Below, one piece after another: positions 8,879-19,363 of a stretch of 31,689 bases of DNA (position 1 is its first letter; each line of letters begins with the position of its first letter). The stretch covers positions 1-31,689 of the forward strand of contig JALQPE010001889.1 in assembly GCA_030407315.1 (NCBI GenBank). Reading direction: 5' to 3'. The notes beneath the pieces were generated by a model, which was not told where the DNA came from, ran no database searches, and worked only from the letters and a program-made list of their open reading frames with translations. Origin of the DNA: Asparagopsis taxiformis. Lineage: Eukaryota; Rhodophyta; Florideophyceae; Bonnemaisoniales; Bonnemaisoniaceae. The translations under genes were made by a program, and so were the position numbers.

Positions 8879-10421
8879 CTAGTTCCGTTTACATTTTGGG
8901 CAGTTTTTGGCTATATGCCCTGGTTGGCGACAGCGGGGGCATAGCCCTTTCTCCATGCATTGTTCTCTTTCGTCTTTGGTTACCTTTTTGAGTTGGATGT
9001 TTCCAAGTTCCATAGGGACGGGCCTTGAGGAATTAACTTCTGGTTTAAGGCCAAAGTTCCTATTTTTCGAAATACCCCCGTTGGGTCCAAGGCGGCGGTG
9101 AGGTGAGCTGCTTCAACACGTTCAGCTTCACGCATTGCTTCGACAAGGTCACGATATTTTTTGGTACAAAGTTCTTTCCAGATATATAGCATTAAACCCC
9201 TGGTGTAACGGTCGATTTGTTCTGCCATACTTATGGTTGGGATGTCAGGGAGAGTTCGTTGGAAACCATCTTTGAGGGATGATACGTCACATACCTATCT
9301 CCAATGAGCCTATTTATCGCGAGCCACCTTTTCTTTGTTAAGCGTTTCAAAACGAGAGAAGAGCCCTTTTTAAACAGTTCCATGTTTTTATTTCACTTCC
9401 ATCATCGGTTTTTTGATAGACAATCCACCACTCATGAGCAGCTCCAGAAAAATAGCTAACAGCTATTTGGAGTGAGTCGCCGTCGGTAGCATTGGCAAGG
9501 CAGTTGTCCATATCCGTAGGCTAACTCGTAATTGATCCTCTACCAGAAAACTTTTCGGGTTGGTGTTTCTTTGGTATAGGATTATATGTTGTTTTGATGC
9601 TCTAGAGTTCTTCCCTTATTCGATCATACGATGCATCGGCATCTCTTGAGGAATCTGGCTGGTTGTTGATCTGGAAGTTGGCTGCATGGTGTTGAGCTTG
9701 TAGATCCTGTACAACCTGTGCAATGTTTTCAATTGTGATTGGATTTCTGGTTTTCGGTTTTGTTGAGAGCGAAATTTTACTAGGTTCTAAAGATATCCTC
9801 CTATCCATAAACGATCACGATGCTTAGCACTCTTGATATGACGAGTATAGTCCTCAATAGAGATGAAGTAACGATCACACGGGCGAAAGTTTAATCAGAC
9901 TAGATGGTTTCGAATTCTCCGCCTGTGTTTTTCGGAATCTATGTGGGTTAGGAGTTGAGACCTGTTCTTTGCCGATTTCCTGCAAAGGGTACAGTCGAAA
10001 TGTCCTCTGTGAGTCTGCAGTTTAGTGTTCCTCTTTGCTTCCTTGTACGTTGCAGTTCGGAGAAGATGCTACGAAGAACGATCTTCCATAGGTAACAAAG
10101 TGCGCTGCAAAGTAATTGGCAAAACAGTGGTAGAAGTTGAGGCGCGATGTGAGCTAGGAGCTCTTCAGGGCGCCGGTATATTCTGTAGGGAGACAGTCTT
10201 CCCGAGAATACGAGTAGTGACGACCTTCTTGGGTGGGTTCGGAGTGTTCGACTTTGTTGCCACTGTGAAGCGTGGTGAAGAATCCCGGTGCGGTTGACCA
10301 AGAGGGTTATTTCAAGGGTGTGGTTTGGTAATAATGGCCTTCTTCGTGATCGGAGTGCGAACGCAAGGCGAAGGGTCACTTTCGGCACAAATGCAGGGAG
10401 AACCGCTTTAGTCTTGGCCAT
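8879..10421 (-). pseudogene. Gypsy gag with C2H2 fingers, Retrotrans_gag core and CCHC knuckle, several stops
   Basis: ATG 10421 (MAKTKAVLP) is a plausible start. After frame changes the minus strand reads a classical C2H2 finger at 9999-9925 (FDCTLCRKSAK, then THIDSEKH; spacing C-x2-C-x12-H-x5-H). A second at 9888-9820 keeps one Cys and both His but has Phe where the first Cys should be. A Gln-rich segment (9808-9602) and the gag core follow: FSGAAHEWW near 9440, FSRFETLNKEKV, then TLPDIPT leading into 9228-8980. The knuckle CPRCRQPGHIAKNC lies at 8941-8900, with TAG at 8881-8879. In-frame stops: TAG at 10069-10071, 9310-9312 and 9295-9297, TGA at 9895-9897. Gag packages element RNA; finger-bearing gags are unusual. 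Confidence 0.7.
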
Positions 10422-10778
10422 AGCAAGGCAGAGGACGTAAGTCGTCGTCGATGCCGAAGACGCAAGGTGGAGGAGGGGTGGTAGTGTCGACAGTGGAGTT
10501 TTTGGGGTAGGGTCGGCTCTGAAGCGACGATCCCAGTCGGCGGAGTCTATCGGGGCCGGGTGAAGGGAACCCGGTAATAAAGAACTATCTTCGGAGCGGT
10601 ATTCCCACGGGGATTCTGGGATTCTGTGAGAAAACGATCGTGATCCGGCCGCTGTCCAACAGGAAAGGATCCTCAAGATGGTTAGTCAAGTCGTAATCAG
10701 TCACACAACAGCGTAGACTCGATAGGAGAACTAGAGTGCTGTGTGAAGCCCGAGATGGAGAAGCGGCGGTAACTTGCT

Positions 10779-10791
10779 TGCGATGCTACCA
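10779..10791 (-). promoter_or_regulatory. Probable primer-binding site (initiator-Met-tRNA type)
   Basis: The minus strand reads TGGTAGCATCGCA. TGGTAGC is complementary to the GCTACCA end shared by many initiator methionine tRNAs, the usual primer of Gypsy elements. It lies about 360 bases upstream of the presumed gag ATG, and three bases before it the sequence ends in CCCACA, as expected at the end of an LTR. Confidence 0.4.
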
Positions 10792-10794
10792 AGC

Positions 10795-10970
10795 TGTGGG
10801 GGTTAAGGCACAACTTGGGAGAAGAGATGTTCCGGCTGATTTAGCCCTCCAAACCCCTGAGCTGGGAAGCGGAGGGTGGTTTATATAGACTAGGAGGCAG
10901 CTCTAGTAGTGTCTAAATGAAGGGTAGCTACAAGGAGTGGCTAGCGGGAGATCAACCAATAGGACGGGAG
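10795..10970 (-). repeat. Probable 5' LTR remnant (left border 10795, outer border unresolved)
   Basis: Read on the minus strand, an inverted CCAAT box (10956-10963), a TATA-like box (10881-10888) and a CCCACA terminus at 10795 occur in the order expected for U3-R-U5. The outer LTR end, which should begin TG, cannot be placed without a second copy. Sequence beyond 10970 shows no further signal. Confidence 0.35.
10881..10888 (-). promoter_or_regulatory. TATA-like box of the minus-strand Gypsy element
   Basis: The minus strand reads CTATATAA in a GC-balanced context, about 75 bases downstream of a CCTATTGG (CCAAT-type) word and upstream of the presumed primer-binding site. Position and strand agree with an LTR promoter for the gag at 10421. 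Confidence 0.4.
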
Positions 10971-13667
10971 GAGGGGAGATATTGTGGATGGTGGCGGATG
11001 ATCTCGAGTTATGAGATGCATGTTCAGCTCAGAATCTGTATTTTTTGGCTGAATATCTGAATTTTCGTGGGTTTTGCAATGGAAGAATTCAAATACTGCC
11101 AGCGGGCTGCACGTGAGATACTTGTAATGCAGACGAATGGTTCGAAGTTCCCGACAGGTTTCACACGCTATACTGAAAGTTGAACTGGATTTTTCAACCC
11201 GCCTAGGACGAGAAGAACATAAACTGGTCTGAAGGTGGCAACTGATGGCTACTACAGTACGACTGATTGTATGAACGTGGACGAGGGGTGGTGGAAGAAA
11301 TGGACCGCCTTCCCTATCAATCGGCTGATATCGTCAACGAAATGGTAACAGAGTATTTTCATATTTCAATGTCACTGAAAGTGATCCTTGGCCAATCACC
11401 CAGTTTTTCGTGAAAAACGTATTCATCCCAATATAGAAATCCATAAACCAATAGAAACATGACGCATCGAATCTCGCAATCTACTCGTCCACTTGTAACG
11501 GTATCGTACCGTCCCATCTCAACTTGTGAAAAATTTCGCGCCGCATGCTGGACTTGAGCAGCCATGCATCCCTCAATAAACATCCCATTCGCCCACCTGC
11601 CACCGTACCTTTTTGCTTCTTTCGCGTCCACTACTTTCCTACTGGCTCAACCCATAAACTACGTCACAGAGCCCCGCAGCCCCCATCATTGACGATAAGA
11701 CCACACTACGCAAAGCGAGCCACAGACTTCACACTTTCCCGGCTTGTGGAATTATGAAATCCAGTCGTGTCTGCCCTCTCCCTCGCCTCCGTCGACGTGC
11801 TGAACTACTGAAACCCTTGGCGAAATAGGTGCACACATTTGCAACTGCGTACAAGCCATCGCGTCGACACGTCACCAATGGATTCATGCGACGAGACACG
11901 TTTGGCGATGACGTAGCCGTCAATTCACATGCGTGCGCGCCATTCCACTCTACGAATAACACTGTGTCCAGTTGGTACGCGTAATATCCAGAAACGTACG
12001 GTGTAACCTAAACGCAGCGAGACAGGTCATTACCGCCTCTAGATTCCATTGCGTCGCATGTATAGTTCCACATCCCCCTCCATCTCACGGCCACATATCG
12101 CCTATCGACTGGCTCGGGTTGGTTGCGGTTTTGCTGAAGAGCGTCTGATGGCCCCATCTGCGAATTTTTGCGGCCGGAATGTCTACCGAGAACTGGCAGA
12201 ATTTGATGCCAAGTATTTGTCAAGTGGATGCAGCCTGGAGAGATACAAATAGGTGTGTTGAAACCGTTGTGGTCAAAGGTCCATTCACTGCCTATTTTCA
12301 CCGAAGACGTGTCGTAGTCGTTCTGCGTATTGCAGAGGAGACATCGATTACTCAAGTGGTCACAACACGAACGGGCGGCCTGGTGCAATTCCATCCAACC
12401 CATCTGCAAGAAGAAAAGAGGAGCCAGCTTTGGGAGAATGGCACGCGAATTTGTGAAGTCTAATTGGCACCTGCAACATATCCAGATGTAGCTCGAAACA
12501 GACCATTTCGTGTCCATTCGTCCGGATGGACGTTTCTTGGCTTGAAACACAGCGCTATGTCATCAAACCCACCCACTCACCTTGTGCATGTCCACACGAC
12601 TCGACGAGCCAAGCGCTGAATCGGAATATCTGATAACAGCACAGTTCGCACTGATGCACTGCAAGCTAATACCATCTTCTAAGACACATTCTGTCCAGGC
12701 CTCAGTTCGGCCCTATGCAAGGACTGTATAGCGCCGAGCTAAGGTCTGGATAGAATGCGCCTCGCATCATGTTATCCGCAATGCGCATTATGAAGACCGC
12801 TGAGGTGATGGCAATGGACAGTGGGCGGAGTTTGATCCGGAAATGATATTCACCATTCGGTCTGGTTGATGAGTATATCTTGTCTTGATATGGACAGTGT
12901 TGCAGCTATTGACAGCAGAGCTCGAAAGCATATTCGCGGATGCACTGAGGGAACTACTGACGCTGAGCCGATGGAGTTATATTGGGAAGAAGCCTGTGAT
13001 AGCGGTTGTGTGAGAGCCTGTCAGAGAAAATCCAGTATATGTGTTTGTTCTGTGAGACCAAGGAGATTTGAAGCGGATGAGCCGTACATGAGATTATTGT
13101 GGACAAGTCTTTACACCTTCGCATGGTTCAATTGCAACAAGTCATGTTCTGATGATGACCTCGGATTAAAGACTCTTTCAGAGTAATCTGCCGCATGACT
13201 TCTGCCCGCATACTAAACAGGGCCCAAACCCTAGTTACTACATATGCCATGATCATGTCAACAGGAATCATGGGTCTCTTCAACAATTCACTATCTTCTC
13301 TGCACAAATCCATAAAAATATCCAACACCTCTCACTGCAATAGAAATCGCAACTTCCACTCTTCTTCCCTCATCAAACATCTCCCACCCATTATCTTCCT
13401 CCACGTGACAACCAGCATCGCACTGCTGCGCCTCCACAACCGCGACGAACTCACCAAACCCTTCTACTGCAATGGCTTCACCAGCCCAAAATAAAGCCCG
13501 GCCCGAACAATGTTGCCGACGCATCTGTATCCACCCATCACAACGCAACACAAACCATGCTTGCTACGCTACGACGCCTCTACGAGTATCAAAACAACGC
13601 CAATCCACCTGCACGCGCGAATCCATTGTCTAAACGGTGAGCGTCACATCCAGATACAGCCTGACAG
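10971..13667. other. No confident gene
   Basis: Overlapping open frames occur on both strands, but none carries a domain. The most protein-like is minus 11628-11359, ending in FLLVYGFLYWDEYVFHEK; it has no ATG and no partner exon. Minus 12550-12008 and plus 12179-12463 overlap and cannot both be real, and neither is recognised. A plus frame at 12866-13186 is Cys-rich but unsupported. No repeat longer than a few bases was seen. Confidence 0.4.
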
Positions 13668-13952
13668 TTATACATATTTGTCACACAACGTACCGGGTCC
13701 TAATGTGCGATGTGAGGCGGTGGTGGAGGCATCTCTTGGTTCTTTGATTATTTGGTGTGCCCGACGATTACGACGGTGCGGATTGGTAATCTTATCTTGT
13801 GACGCACCGATGGAAACAATGTGCCGTGTGCGGAGTGGTTTTGAATGCTTGTTGATTTCAAGGTGGTCTGGACGCTGGGGAGGATAATCTTCTGCATCTA
13901 TTAGGTACCCATAAGGAATCGAGATATCCCCATTGTCCAATGGATTACTCAT
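13668..13952 (-). CDS. Possible exon, hydrophilic protein, unrecognised
   Basis: The 94-codon frame starts with a true ATG (13952) and reads MSNPLDNGDISIPYGYLIDA, then Pro-, Arg- and His-rich sequence to a stop at 13668. Amino-acid composition is balanced and unlike the plus-strand overlaps. It follows the better-supported minus frame at 14594-14097 by about 145 bases and could be a downstream exon or a separate gene. No family recognised. Confidence 0.25.
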   Translation of the reverse strand: MSNPLDNGDISIPYGYLIDAEDYPPQRPDHLEINKHSKPLRTRHIVSIGASQDKITNPHRRNRRAHQIIKEPRDASTTASHRTLGPGTLCDKYV

Positions 13953-14096
13953 GCATATTATAAACCATGCCAGTTACGAATAGTATCGCATACCATCTGG
14001 CGCATCCGCTTATCCACGAGTCTGAAGGGGACGTTGGTTGAGAAATTGAAAGCTGGTGGCGTCATCAGACATGCCCAGGAATGATGGCAGAAATTT

Positions 14097-14594
14097 TCAT
14101 TTCAACCTTGTCGGGAAGTCGCGAATATTTTCATAATGATAGTGATCGGTGTGATGGAATACAGAGCTGCTGTTGTTGAGTTGTAGATCAGAAATTTCAT
14201 GCGCGTTCATATGCAAATCCGAATTATCTCCAGCGTGTGATCTTTCACGGTTACCTGAGAGGAGAGATCTGTTGACACTCCGTGACTTACGTACAAATAC
14301 TAGCAGATGTCCGCCTGCAACGGATGCGATGATGAGGGGGAGATACTGTGCGAGTGCGAGTGAGAGCGGTCCAAGCGGATCGTCCCGGACTTCGAGGAGG
14401 AACCAATGGCATTTATGTCTTGTTTTGATCCGGTTTCTTGCCACGACCACCATATCATACACGTGTAGATTGCCGAAAAATTCATAGGAATTCAAGGCAC
14501 GAAGAAGCGCATCGCATTTCTCGACAAGTTCAAGTCCACGATCTCGCGCAACTATTAACTTTTGACTCGGGGGTCGATTGCTCGAGCACCCATG
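14097..14594 (-). CDS. Putative single-pass membrane protein with His-rich tail (partial)
   Basis: A single minus frame is open for 166 codons from just after a TAG (14597-14595) to the stop at 14097; the first ATG inside it is at 14453. It reads a helical region (RDRGLELVEKCDALLRALNS), a mixed region and then a hydrophobic span (LAQYLPLIIASVAGGHLLVFV). The span is followed at once by basic residues (RKSRSVNRS), the pattern of a type I membrane anchor with a cytoplasmic tail. The tail contains a His/Tyr cluster (FHHTDHYHYENIRD). The upstream part, with any signal peptide, is missing or in another exon; a 3' splice site ending in TAG near 14595 is possible. I do not recognise the family. Confidence 0.4.
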   Translation of the reverse strand, partial: HGCSSNRPPSQKLIVARDRGLELVEKCDALLRALNSYEFFGNLHVYDMVVVARNRIKTRHKCHWFLLEVRDDPLGPLSLALAQYLPLIIASVAGGHLLVFVRKSRSVNRSLLSGNRERSHAGDNSDLHMNAHEISDLQLNNSSSVFHHTDHYHYENIRDFPTRLK

Positions 14595-14597
14595 CTA

Positions 14598-15727
14598 CCC
14601 AATTTCTCTTCCTCTAAAAGAGCCTAGACGGATGAAGAGAATGCAGTCTTACTACTAGACTTCATTCGTGAGTGTCCTGTTCGGCCCCCAGCAAGAGGGC
14701 ATGGCGCTTTCGGTCAGAGCATCTGTCTCTGTGCTTAGCTAGGGACCTTTAGGTCACGCACTAAGGTTCAGATTCTAGTGTAAGGGAAAGTCGGAGGGTT
14801 GAAAAGATGCTATTGATCTGTTATTCGCGACGAGACAATTGCGGAGCGTGGAGATGGGATCCAGTATGTTGCAGGAGTTATTAAAGAATAACCAGGGGTC
14901 CATGGTATTGCTTTCGGTTTGCTGTTAAATTTAGTTGCGGTCAATGTTTTCGTCGGTATCCATCCTACATCCAGTATATCACCGAACCTCTGTTTCGATC
15001 GCTGGAGGTTTCACAGTAGTCTAAACGGTCTCAAGTTTATATAATATATTCCCATTACAACCTACTCCGCGTCGTACATTGCGTGTAAACCTCTCCTGAG
15101 GCAAGCTTTTGCTTCTTTCACCTAATTGCTTCTGGTCATATAACAATTCGTTGATTGAGACAAACTACCTTTCAACTGTGAAGGTGAATTACTCGAGCTG
15201 GGACTGTTTCCCTGTCCTGCATACAGACTAAAAGTAAAACTGTCAATAGATCACAGCGTATATACATGCGTGAACACTCTGACAGTTATATCTGACCTAT
15301 TACTGCATCATTGCACCAATCGTACTTGCTCGCCCTCAACAAGATCCTCAGATGCTTGTCTTACTTGCGCTAGATTAGTCCACCTTATGATTAGTTGTAA
15401 ATGAATCGCCAGAAAATAGTACACGACGGCCATCATTCATCCCCTTCAAAATGTACATATTCAACTGCGTATGATTATAGTCAGCGCAGAACTTAATAAC
15501 TTGTCGCGTCTGCTGCCGAGCACTACTTCAGCAACAACTTCCCAACAAACCTCTGAAACCAAATCCATCTCCACAACGCAGCCCAATTCATCATGGCCAA
15601 ATCATCACCATAATGCACCCATCTTACCATCCTCCTCACCCTTTCCCTTCTGGAAACTCTACGCGACACACCAACAAAGCCAATCGGCCCCATCCTTCCC
15701 ATCTCAATAAGAAACCTCAGAGATCAC
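14598..15727. other. No gene found
   Basis: AT-leaning sequence without a frame of convincing composition. A plus frame at 15471-15710 is Ser/Thr/Pro-rich and probably chance. No tRNA cloverleaf could be built around the B-box-like GGTTCAGATTC at about 14767. Confidence 0.5.
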
Positions 15728-16033
15728 TCATCCAAACAATACCATCTCTTCCAGAACCTCGACCAATCCATTCTCCATCCCACTAAAAGACAAGGCTTTG
15801 TCGGGGATAAATGCCACACATTCACACGCTGCACGCTACCTCGTCTCTCCATTGACCCAGATGTAACACCACGGGATGTATTCTCCGACATATCCAACAA
15901 ATGCATCTGCAGAAATCGAAAAGGGGTATAGAACACCTGTTCGTGCGACGTTCCTTGTCCTCTTGGCGAGCGCTGCGGACAGGTCATTCACAGCCGAGTA
16001 ATGCCTGCCCGAACAACGGCAGCACATGAACAA
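15728..16033 (-). CDS. Possible two-exon 3' gene end, unrecognised
   Basis: The minus frame 16033-15840 reads LSAALAKRTRNVARTGVLYP, then ISADAFVGYVGEYIPWCYIW. A stop follows only six bases after a GTAGCG, which could be a 5' splice site. A CTTGTCTTTTAG acceptor lies 57 bases on. Splicing out 15839-15783 continues with GMENGLVEVLEEMVLFG and a TGA at 15730-15728. The intron has a good pyrimidine tract and the join stays in frame. No family recognised and no start identified. Confidence 0.25.
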
Positions 16034-16089
16034 ACAAGCTCCCGGTTACATCGCAGCGCACAGCGATCGGGTCGGCTAGCCTTTGGACG

Positions 16090-16326
16090 CTAGCGGACTA
16101 TCGGCATCGTTGCAAATGCGTGCTGACGAAACGGGCTATTCGCTGCGACGAGACGGACGGGTGTGATACGCGGGAAAAAACCGGCGGCCGCCGCGTCGAA
16201 CTTATGAAAATTCCGTTGATAATCTACGACGCTGACGGGACACAACTCGAAGTCGGTCTGAAACAGACGCGAGTCCTGCAATGACGTCCATGCGAACAGG
16301 TCGTCGAATCTCTGCGAGCTAGTGCC
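16090..16326 (-). CDS. Possible C-terminal exon, unrecognised
   Basis: The minus frame after a TGA near 16330 reads RFDDLFAWTSLQDSRLFQ, then FELCPVSVVDYQRNFHKFD and an Ala-rich segment, ending with TAG at 16092-16090. The composition is protein-like, with mixed acidic, aromatic and aliphatic residues. No ATG opens it. The Ala-rich part corresponds to the CGGCGGCCGCCG palindrome at 16182. It may belong with the exon at 16033-15728. Not recognised. Confidence 0.25.
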   Translation of the reverse strand, partial: GTSSQRFDDLFAWTSLQDSRLFQTDFELCPVSVVDYQRNFHKFDAAAAGFFPRITPVRLVAANSPFRQHAFATMPIVR

Positions 16327-16330
16327 TCAT

Positions 16331-17174
16331 GTACTCCCAAAGTCCGCTGCTTCAGAACGGCATGATTACCGCTGCGTTCATGCCACGCGTGGTAATGCAG
16401 TCGGCGACTGGAATCCGCGGTCCACAACGTTCTGGCGGGGTGGGTGGCAGCTGAGTGGCGTGCGTCTCTGGAGGTATTGCTGGCCATGTTTGATGGTTGC
16501 GTGCCCGACGAATGAGGGGATCATCGCGCGTGTCATCGACAAGTTGCAGATCTGCGGTGTGTCGACCCCGTTGCATGCAGGATCGGAATAATTGCACCGC
16601 GGTCGTCCTCGGGGTGTGAATTTTCGACGCGCTTGCGACGAAACTTTGCGCAGCTGCGAATGAGTTGCTGAAATAAGGTTGTTGTTTGAGTTGACCAAAT
16701 ATCGGGTACCACCGCAACGCGGGTATGATTCGCCTCGGCGATCTGGAACGAGAGGGGAGGAGAGCATGCTTACAGTCCAGCGGTGACGCGCGCAGAGTGG
16801 AATGGAGCGGAGGACGAAATGGTAGATCGAGTTGAGCAACAAGATGGGGGAAGGTTTGAGAGTAGCCAGCCAGAGATGTAGTACCCAAGGGTACCCGCGA
16901 GGGTAGACCGGGCGGTCAAGTGACTATGAACGAATTGCTAATAGTTGATATTTATTGATTGAAATTGTGTTCTCTTCATACATCAACAGCCTGTCGTTGT
17001 GAGGTAAGCTCGATTCGTTTGATCAATTCCGTTTATGATACATTGAAGGAAGAGATTTCTTTACAAATGTGAGAAACCTTCCGCCATTGGACACAGCCAA
17101 TGAAACTGGTACAGACAAGTGTACAAATAACATGGCGCCGATGGATGAGATGCAATGCGTGGGCGATGCAATTC
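16331..17174. other. Overlapping open frames, no gene called
   Basis: Two long minus frames (16888-16352 and 16842-16378) and one plus frame overlap in the same DNA. None has a motif. The Arg/Pro/Ser/His richness is what GC-biased non-coding DNA gives. I cannot choose between them. Confidence 0.4.
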
Positions 17175-17507
17175 TCATGCCCAGAACGGATACTCGTGGA
17201 TCGTGCGGTTACTGGTGTCGTCCTCATGTACGAGAGGCTCGACGCCTGCAGAGCCATCCGTTGGTTGTGCACCTTGGGGTGGGCAGCTCGGGGGCATTTG
17301 CTCCTGCTCCGAGGAGACAGGAGAAACTGAGCTTCCTCTGCGGACATGACGTCTCGTAGATGTCAATGTCGAAGCACGCTCCAAGCGACGGAGGCGACGC
17401 TTAGTGCGGCGGACCCGCTTCTTCAACTTTGAGCATAGTTTGAAGATTTTCCGGAGATCGCGTTCGATGGCGATGGTGTCATCGAGTATGTCTTGGACCG
17501 GATGCAT
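17175..17507 (-). CDS. Small basic protein with a helical core, hypothetical
   Basis: ATG 17507 opens 110 codons: MHPVQDILDDTIAIERDLRK, then a Lys/Arg-rich helix (KLKKRVRRTKRRLRRLERA) and a Ser/Pro/Gln/Glu-rich acidic tail ending FWA. The start of the helix shows heptad-like hydrophobics (Ile, Leu, Ile, Leu), so a short coiled coil followed by a nucleic-acid-binding basic stretch is possible. The frame is open upstream to 17663, but the upstream part is Pro/Thr/His-rich and the internal ATG gives the more natural start. No family recognised. Plus-strand frames in the same place are weaker. Confidence 0.35.
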   Translation of the reverse strand: MHPVQDILDDTIAIERDLRKIFKLCSKLKKRVRRTKRRLRRLERASTLTSTRRHVRRGSSVSPVSSEQEQMPPSCPPQGAQPTDGSAGVEPLVHEDDTSNRTIHEYPFWA

Positions 17508-18395
17508 TGTGGGCTCAGTGTTCAAGTTCGTGGGGATGATGATTGTTTGCAATGGTTGGGTTGGGGGAAGGTTGGTTGGTGAATGGGACGGAAAGTATGG
17601 CTTGTGCGTTTTATACTGTTTCTTGTAAAACAGGCGGGCGGTTGGGCATGTTTGCTGTTGCAATTGATGAATGAGGTTTTGGGGGAATTGAAAGAATTAG
17701 GGGCTGTGATTAATAGGAGGCTTACTAAGTTGCCGACAGGTGTCGAACGACTGAGCGTTTGTGGAGCGGAAGGGCGAATTGATGTAAAACGGGGGAAACA
17801 CTGTCGGTGTGGATGTCAGTAAGGCTGGGCGGGGGAGACTATTTTGCTCTAATAATGGTGGCGATGATGGTGAGGGAAGAAATTGACGAGCTCGATTGTG
17901 AGGGGAAATGGAGACATTGTCGGTTGGCGAAGATGGAATAAAGATTGGAGGTATGTTTGGTTGAAAATGTACATTTGCATTTGCAGTATGTGGGATTGTG
18001 GGCCCCTTACACTGTGTGTGTGAAGCAATTGCATTAGAGGGAGTAGAAGAGAGTGATAGAAACAGAAATGGTGCTAGTGCAAGTCCTACCTGAGAGTAAC
18101 CATGATCTAGACAGTGGCATTTCACACATCGATCAAAGCATTTGCAGCTGTAAAACTGGGAACAATATTCAACCGCCTGTACATGCACCGTCCATCGAGA
18201 AGGAATTGTGCCTGGAGGCTAGTAGCGGGTGTCTATATCCTATGCGACTTGGCATGCTGCATTGGATATAACTCTTCATTGTATCACTACCTCAACGGCG
18301 CACTCCTCTAAACATAGCAAGAACCCAACTTTACCTCACAAATGGTATACTTCAGCATTTCTATGCACCGTTCCAATAGTCATATGTTTTCAGCT
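17508..18395. other. Spacer before the WD40-TIR gene end; no gene
   Basis: The 163-codon minus frame at 18188-17697 is Ser/Pro/His-rich, with no domain. Plus frames are short. It would contain the 3' untranslated region of the WD40-TIR gene, but no clear polyadenylation signal was found. Confidence 0.4.
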
Positions 18396-18946
18396 CTAAC
18401 AACCGCTAGGGCCAGCAGCCCTGCCTGTATCTAGTCGCTCATTTGCCTCTACGATAGCTGCGACAGTCCGCTCAATCAGTCTAGCTCGCTTCTCCTCCTC
18501 GTTCTCTCCTTTTCCATTCGTTGCTCCCTCCAAGTTCTCAATTCCAGTGATGCCTCGCAATAGCCCGAGCGCTGAAAGTAGATCAGATATCAATTGGCTA
18601 TTCTCTTCAATTAACCGTCCAAACTCTTCGTTCTCAAATATCTTCTCCCCTTTCTCGTTCCTCATGTACAACAACCTCAGAACATTACTCTTACTGCAAT
18701 CATCTAGACTCAGACGATCGAATACAGGTATAATTATTATACCACGCTCTCCGCCTTCTCGGAACCGCTTGACGAAACAAAGCAAATCTTTCGTCGTCCA
18801 GTACCGCGCTGCAAATTCTGGCGAAAGTATTACTACTGCGACCTTGGCAGTCCTCATGACTTCATTCATCTTTTCTCCCGCGTTCTGACCCGGTCGCAGC
18901 TCTCGCCGGTCGAAAACACTTTTAGGCCCAGTACCACCATAGCATC

Positions 18947-19363
18947 TGTGACACCTCGTGATGGCCGAGCCGGATCTGTGGCAGTATCTGGTGAAGTGTG
19001 CCGAGGAAAGGGAGATGGAAAGTACACGAGATTGGTAATGGCGATGTCGCTCTGCCTTTTTTCCCTAGTGGACAAGGAGAGGATGCCTTTATAGAGTCGA
19101 GACCACAAGGCAACTTTGCAGCTATGCTACCGTTGCTGTTAGACTGTCTCATGGGTAGTGCAACCCAGAAGATAATATTTGTCTATGGTGTGTATCCTTC
19201 ATTCAGCATGGGCCCATTATTACTTGTCCTTCATCAATGCAGGCTAGTAAGGTATGGGTAGCTACAGTGCCGGTATCAGTATCGCCTGGGTAGCGCAACG
19301 TCAGCCAATAGAAGACGGACCAATATCCTAGTCTGGATTAGCTAGCTCTAGTAAGGCGTTACA
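18947..19363 (-). mobile_element. 417-bp insertion in the TIR exon, probable solo LTR with 4-bp target duplication
   Basis: CATC (GATG on the coding strand) flanks the insert at 18943-18946 and 19364-19367. The insert begins TGTGACACCT and ends AGGCGTTACA, imperfect inverted termini of TG...CA type. Removing the insert and one GATG restores the frame from ELLYD into AMVVLGLKVF, as a TIR domain needs. On the minus strand it has an inverted CCAAT (19305-19309) and a CTATAAAG box (19087-19094) in the order of an LTR promoter. A MITE is the alternative; an intron is less likely because neither end has GT-AG at the frame-restoring point. Confidence 0.65.

Larger units (their letters stand above)
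8357..10421 (-). mobile_element. Internally deleted Ty3/Gypsy element (gag joined to RNase H/integrase remnant)
   Basis: On the minus strand the order is gag with zinc fingers and zinc knuckle (10421 to 8879), then directly the end of RNase H (8734 to 8665) and the start of integrase (8451 to 8360). Protease, reverse transcriptase and most of RNase H are missing between 8879 and 8734. A probable primer-binding site and promoter lie upstream (10779-10888). All frames contain stops, so this is a dead, deleted copy. Confidence 0.75.

Noticed and set aside
9948..10676. 242-residue minus-strand ORF
   Set aside because: Its first part is probably element leader and its later part is out of frame with the zinc fingers; only the MAKTKAVLP start at 10421 fits the gag.
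12008..12550. 180-residue minus ORF and overlapping plus ORF 12179-12463
   Set aside because: They occupy the same DNA, neither has a motif, and I cannot prefer one.
12866..13186. Cys-containing plus ORF
   Set aside because: The adjacent frame is equally protein-like, there is no recognisable motif, and no splice structure joins either to other exons.
14745..14800. tRNA-like B box GGTTCAGATTC
   Set aside because: No matching A box or cloverleaf could be formed around it.
16352..16888. 178- and 154-residue minus ORFs
   Set aside because: Two overlapping frames with Arg/Pro/Ser-rich composition and no domain; typical of chance frames in GC-rich DNA.
18961..19261. Plus-strand two-exon ORF (MAEPDLWQYLVKCAEERE..., intron 19035-19078) inside the WD40-TIR gene
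   Set aside because: It lies wholly within the 417-bp insertion bounded by GATG duplications; the fortuitous GT-AG pair and open frame have no domain.
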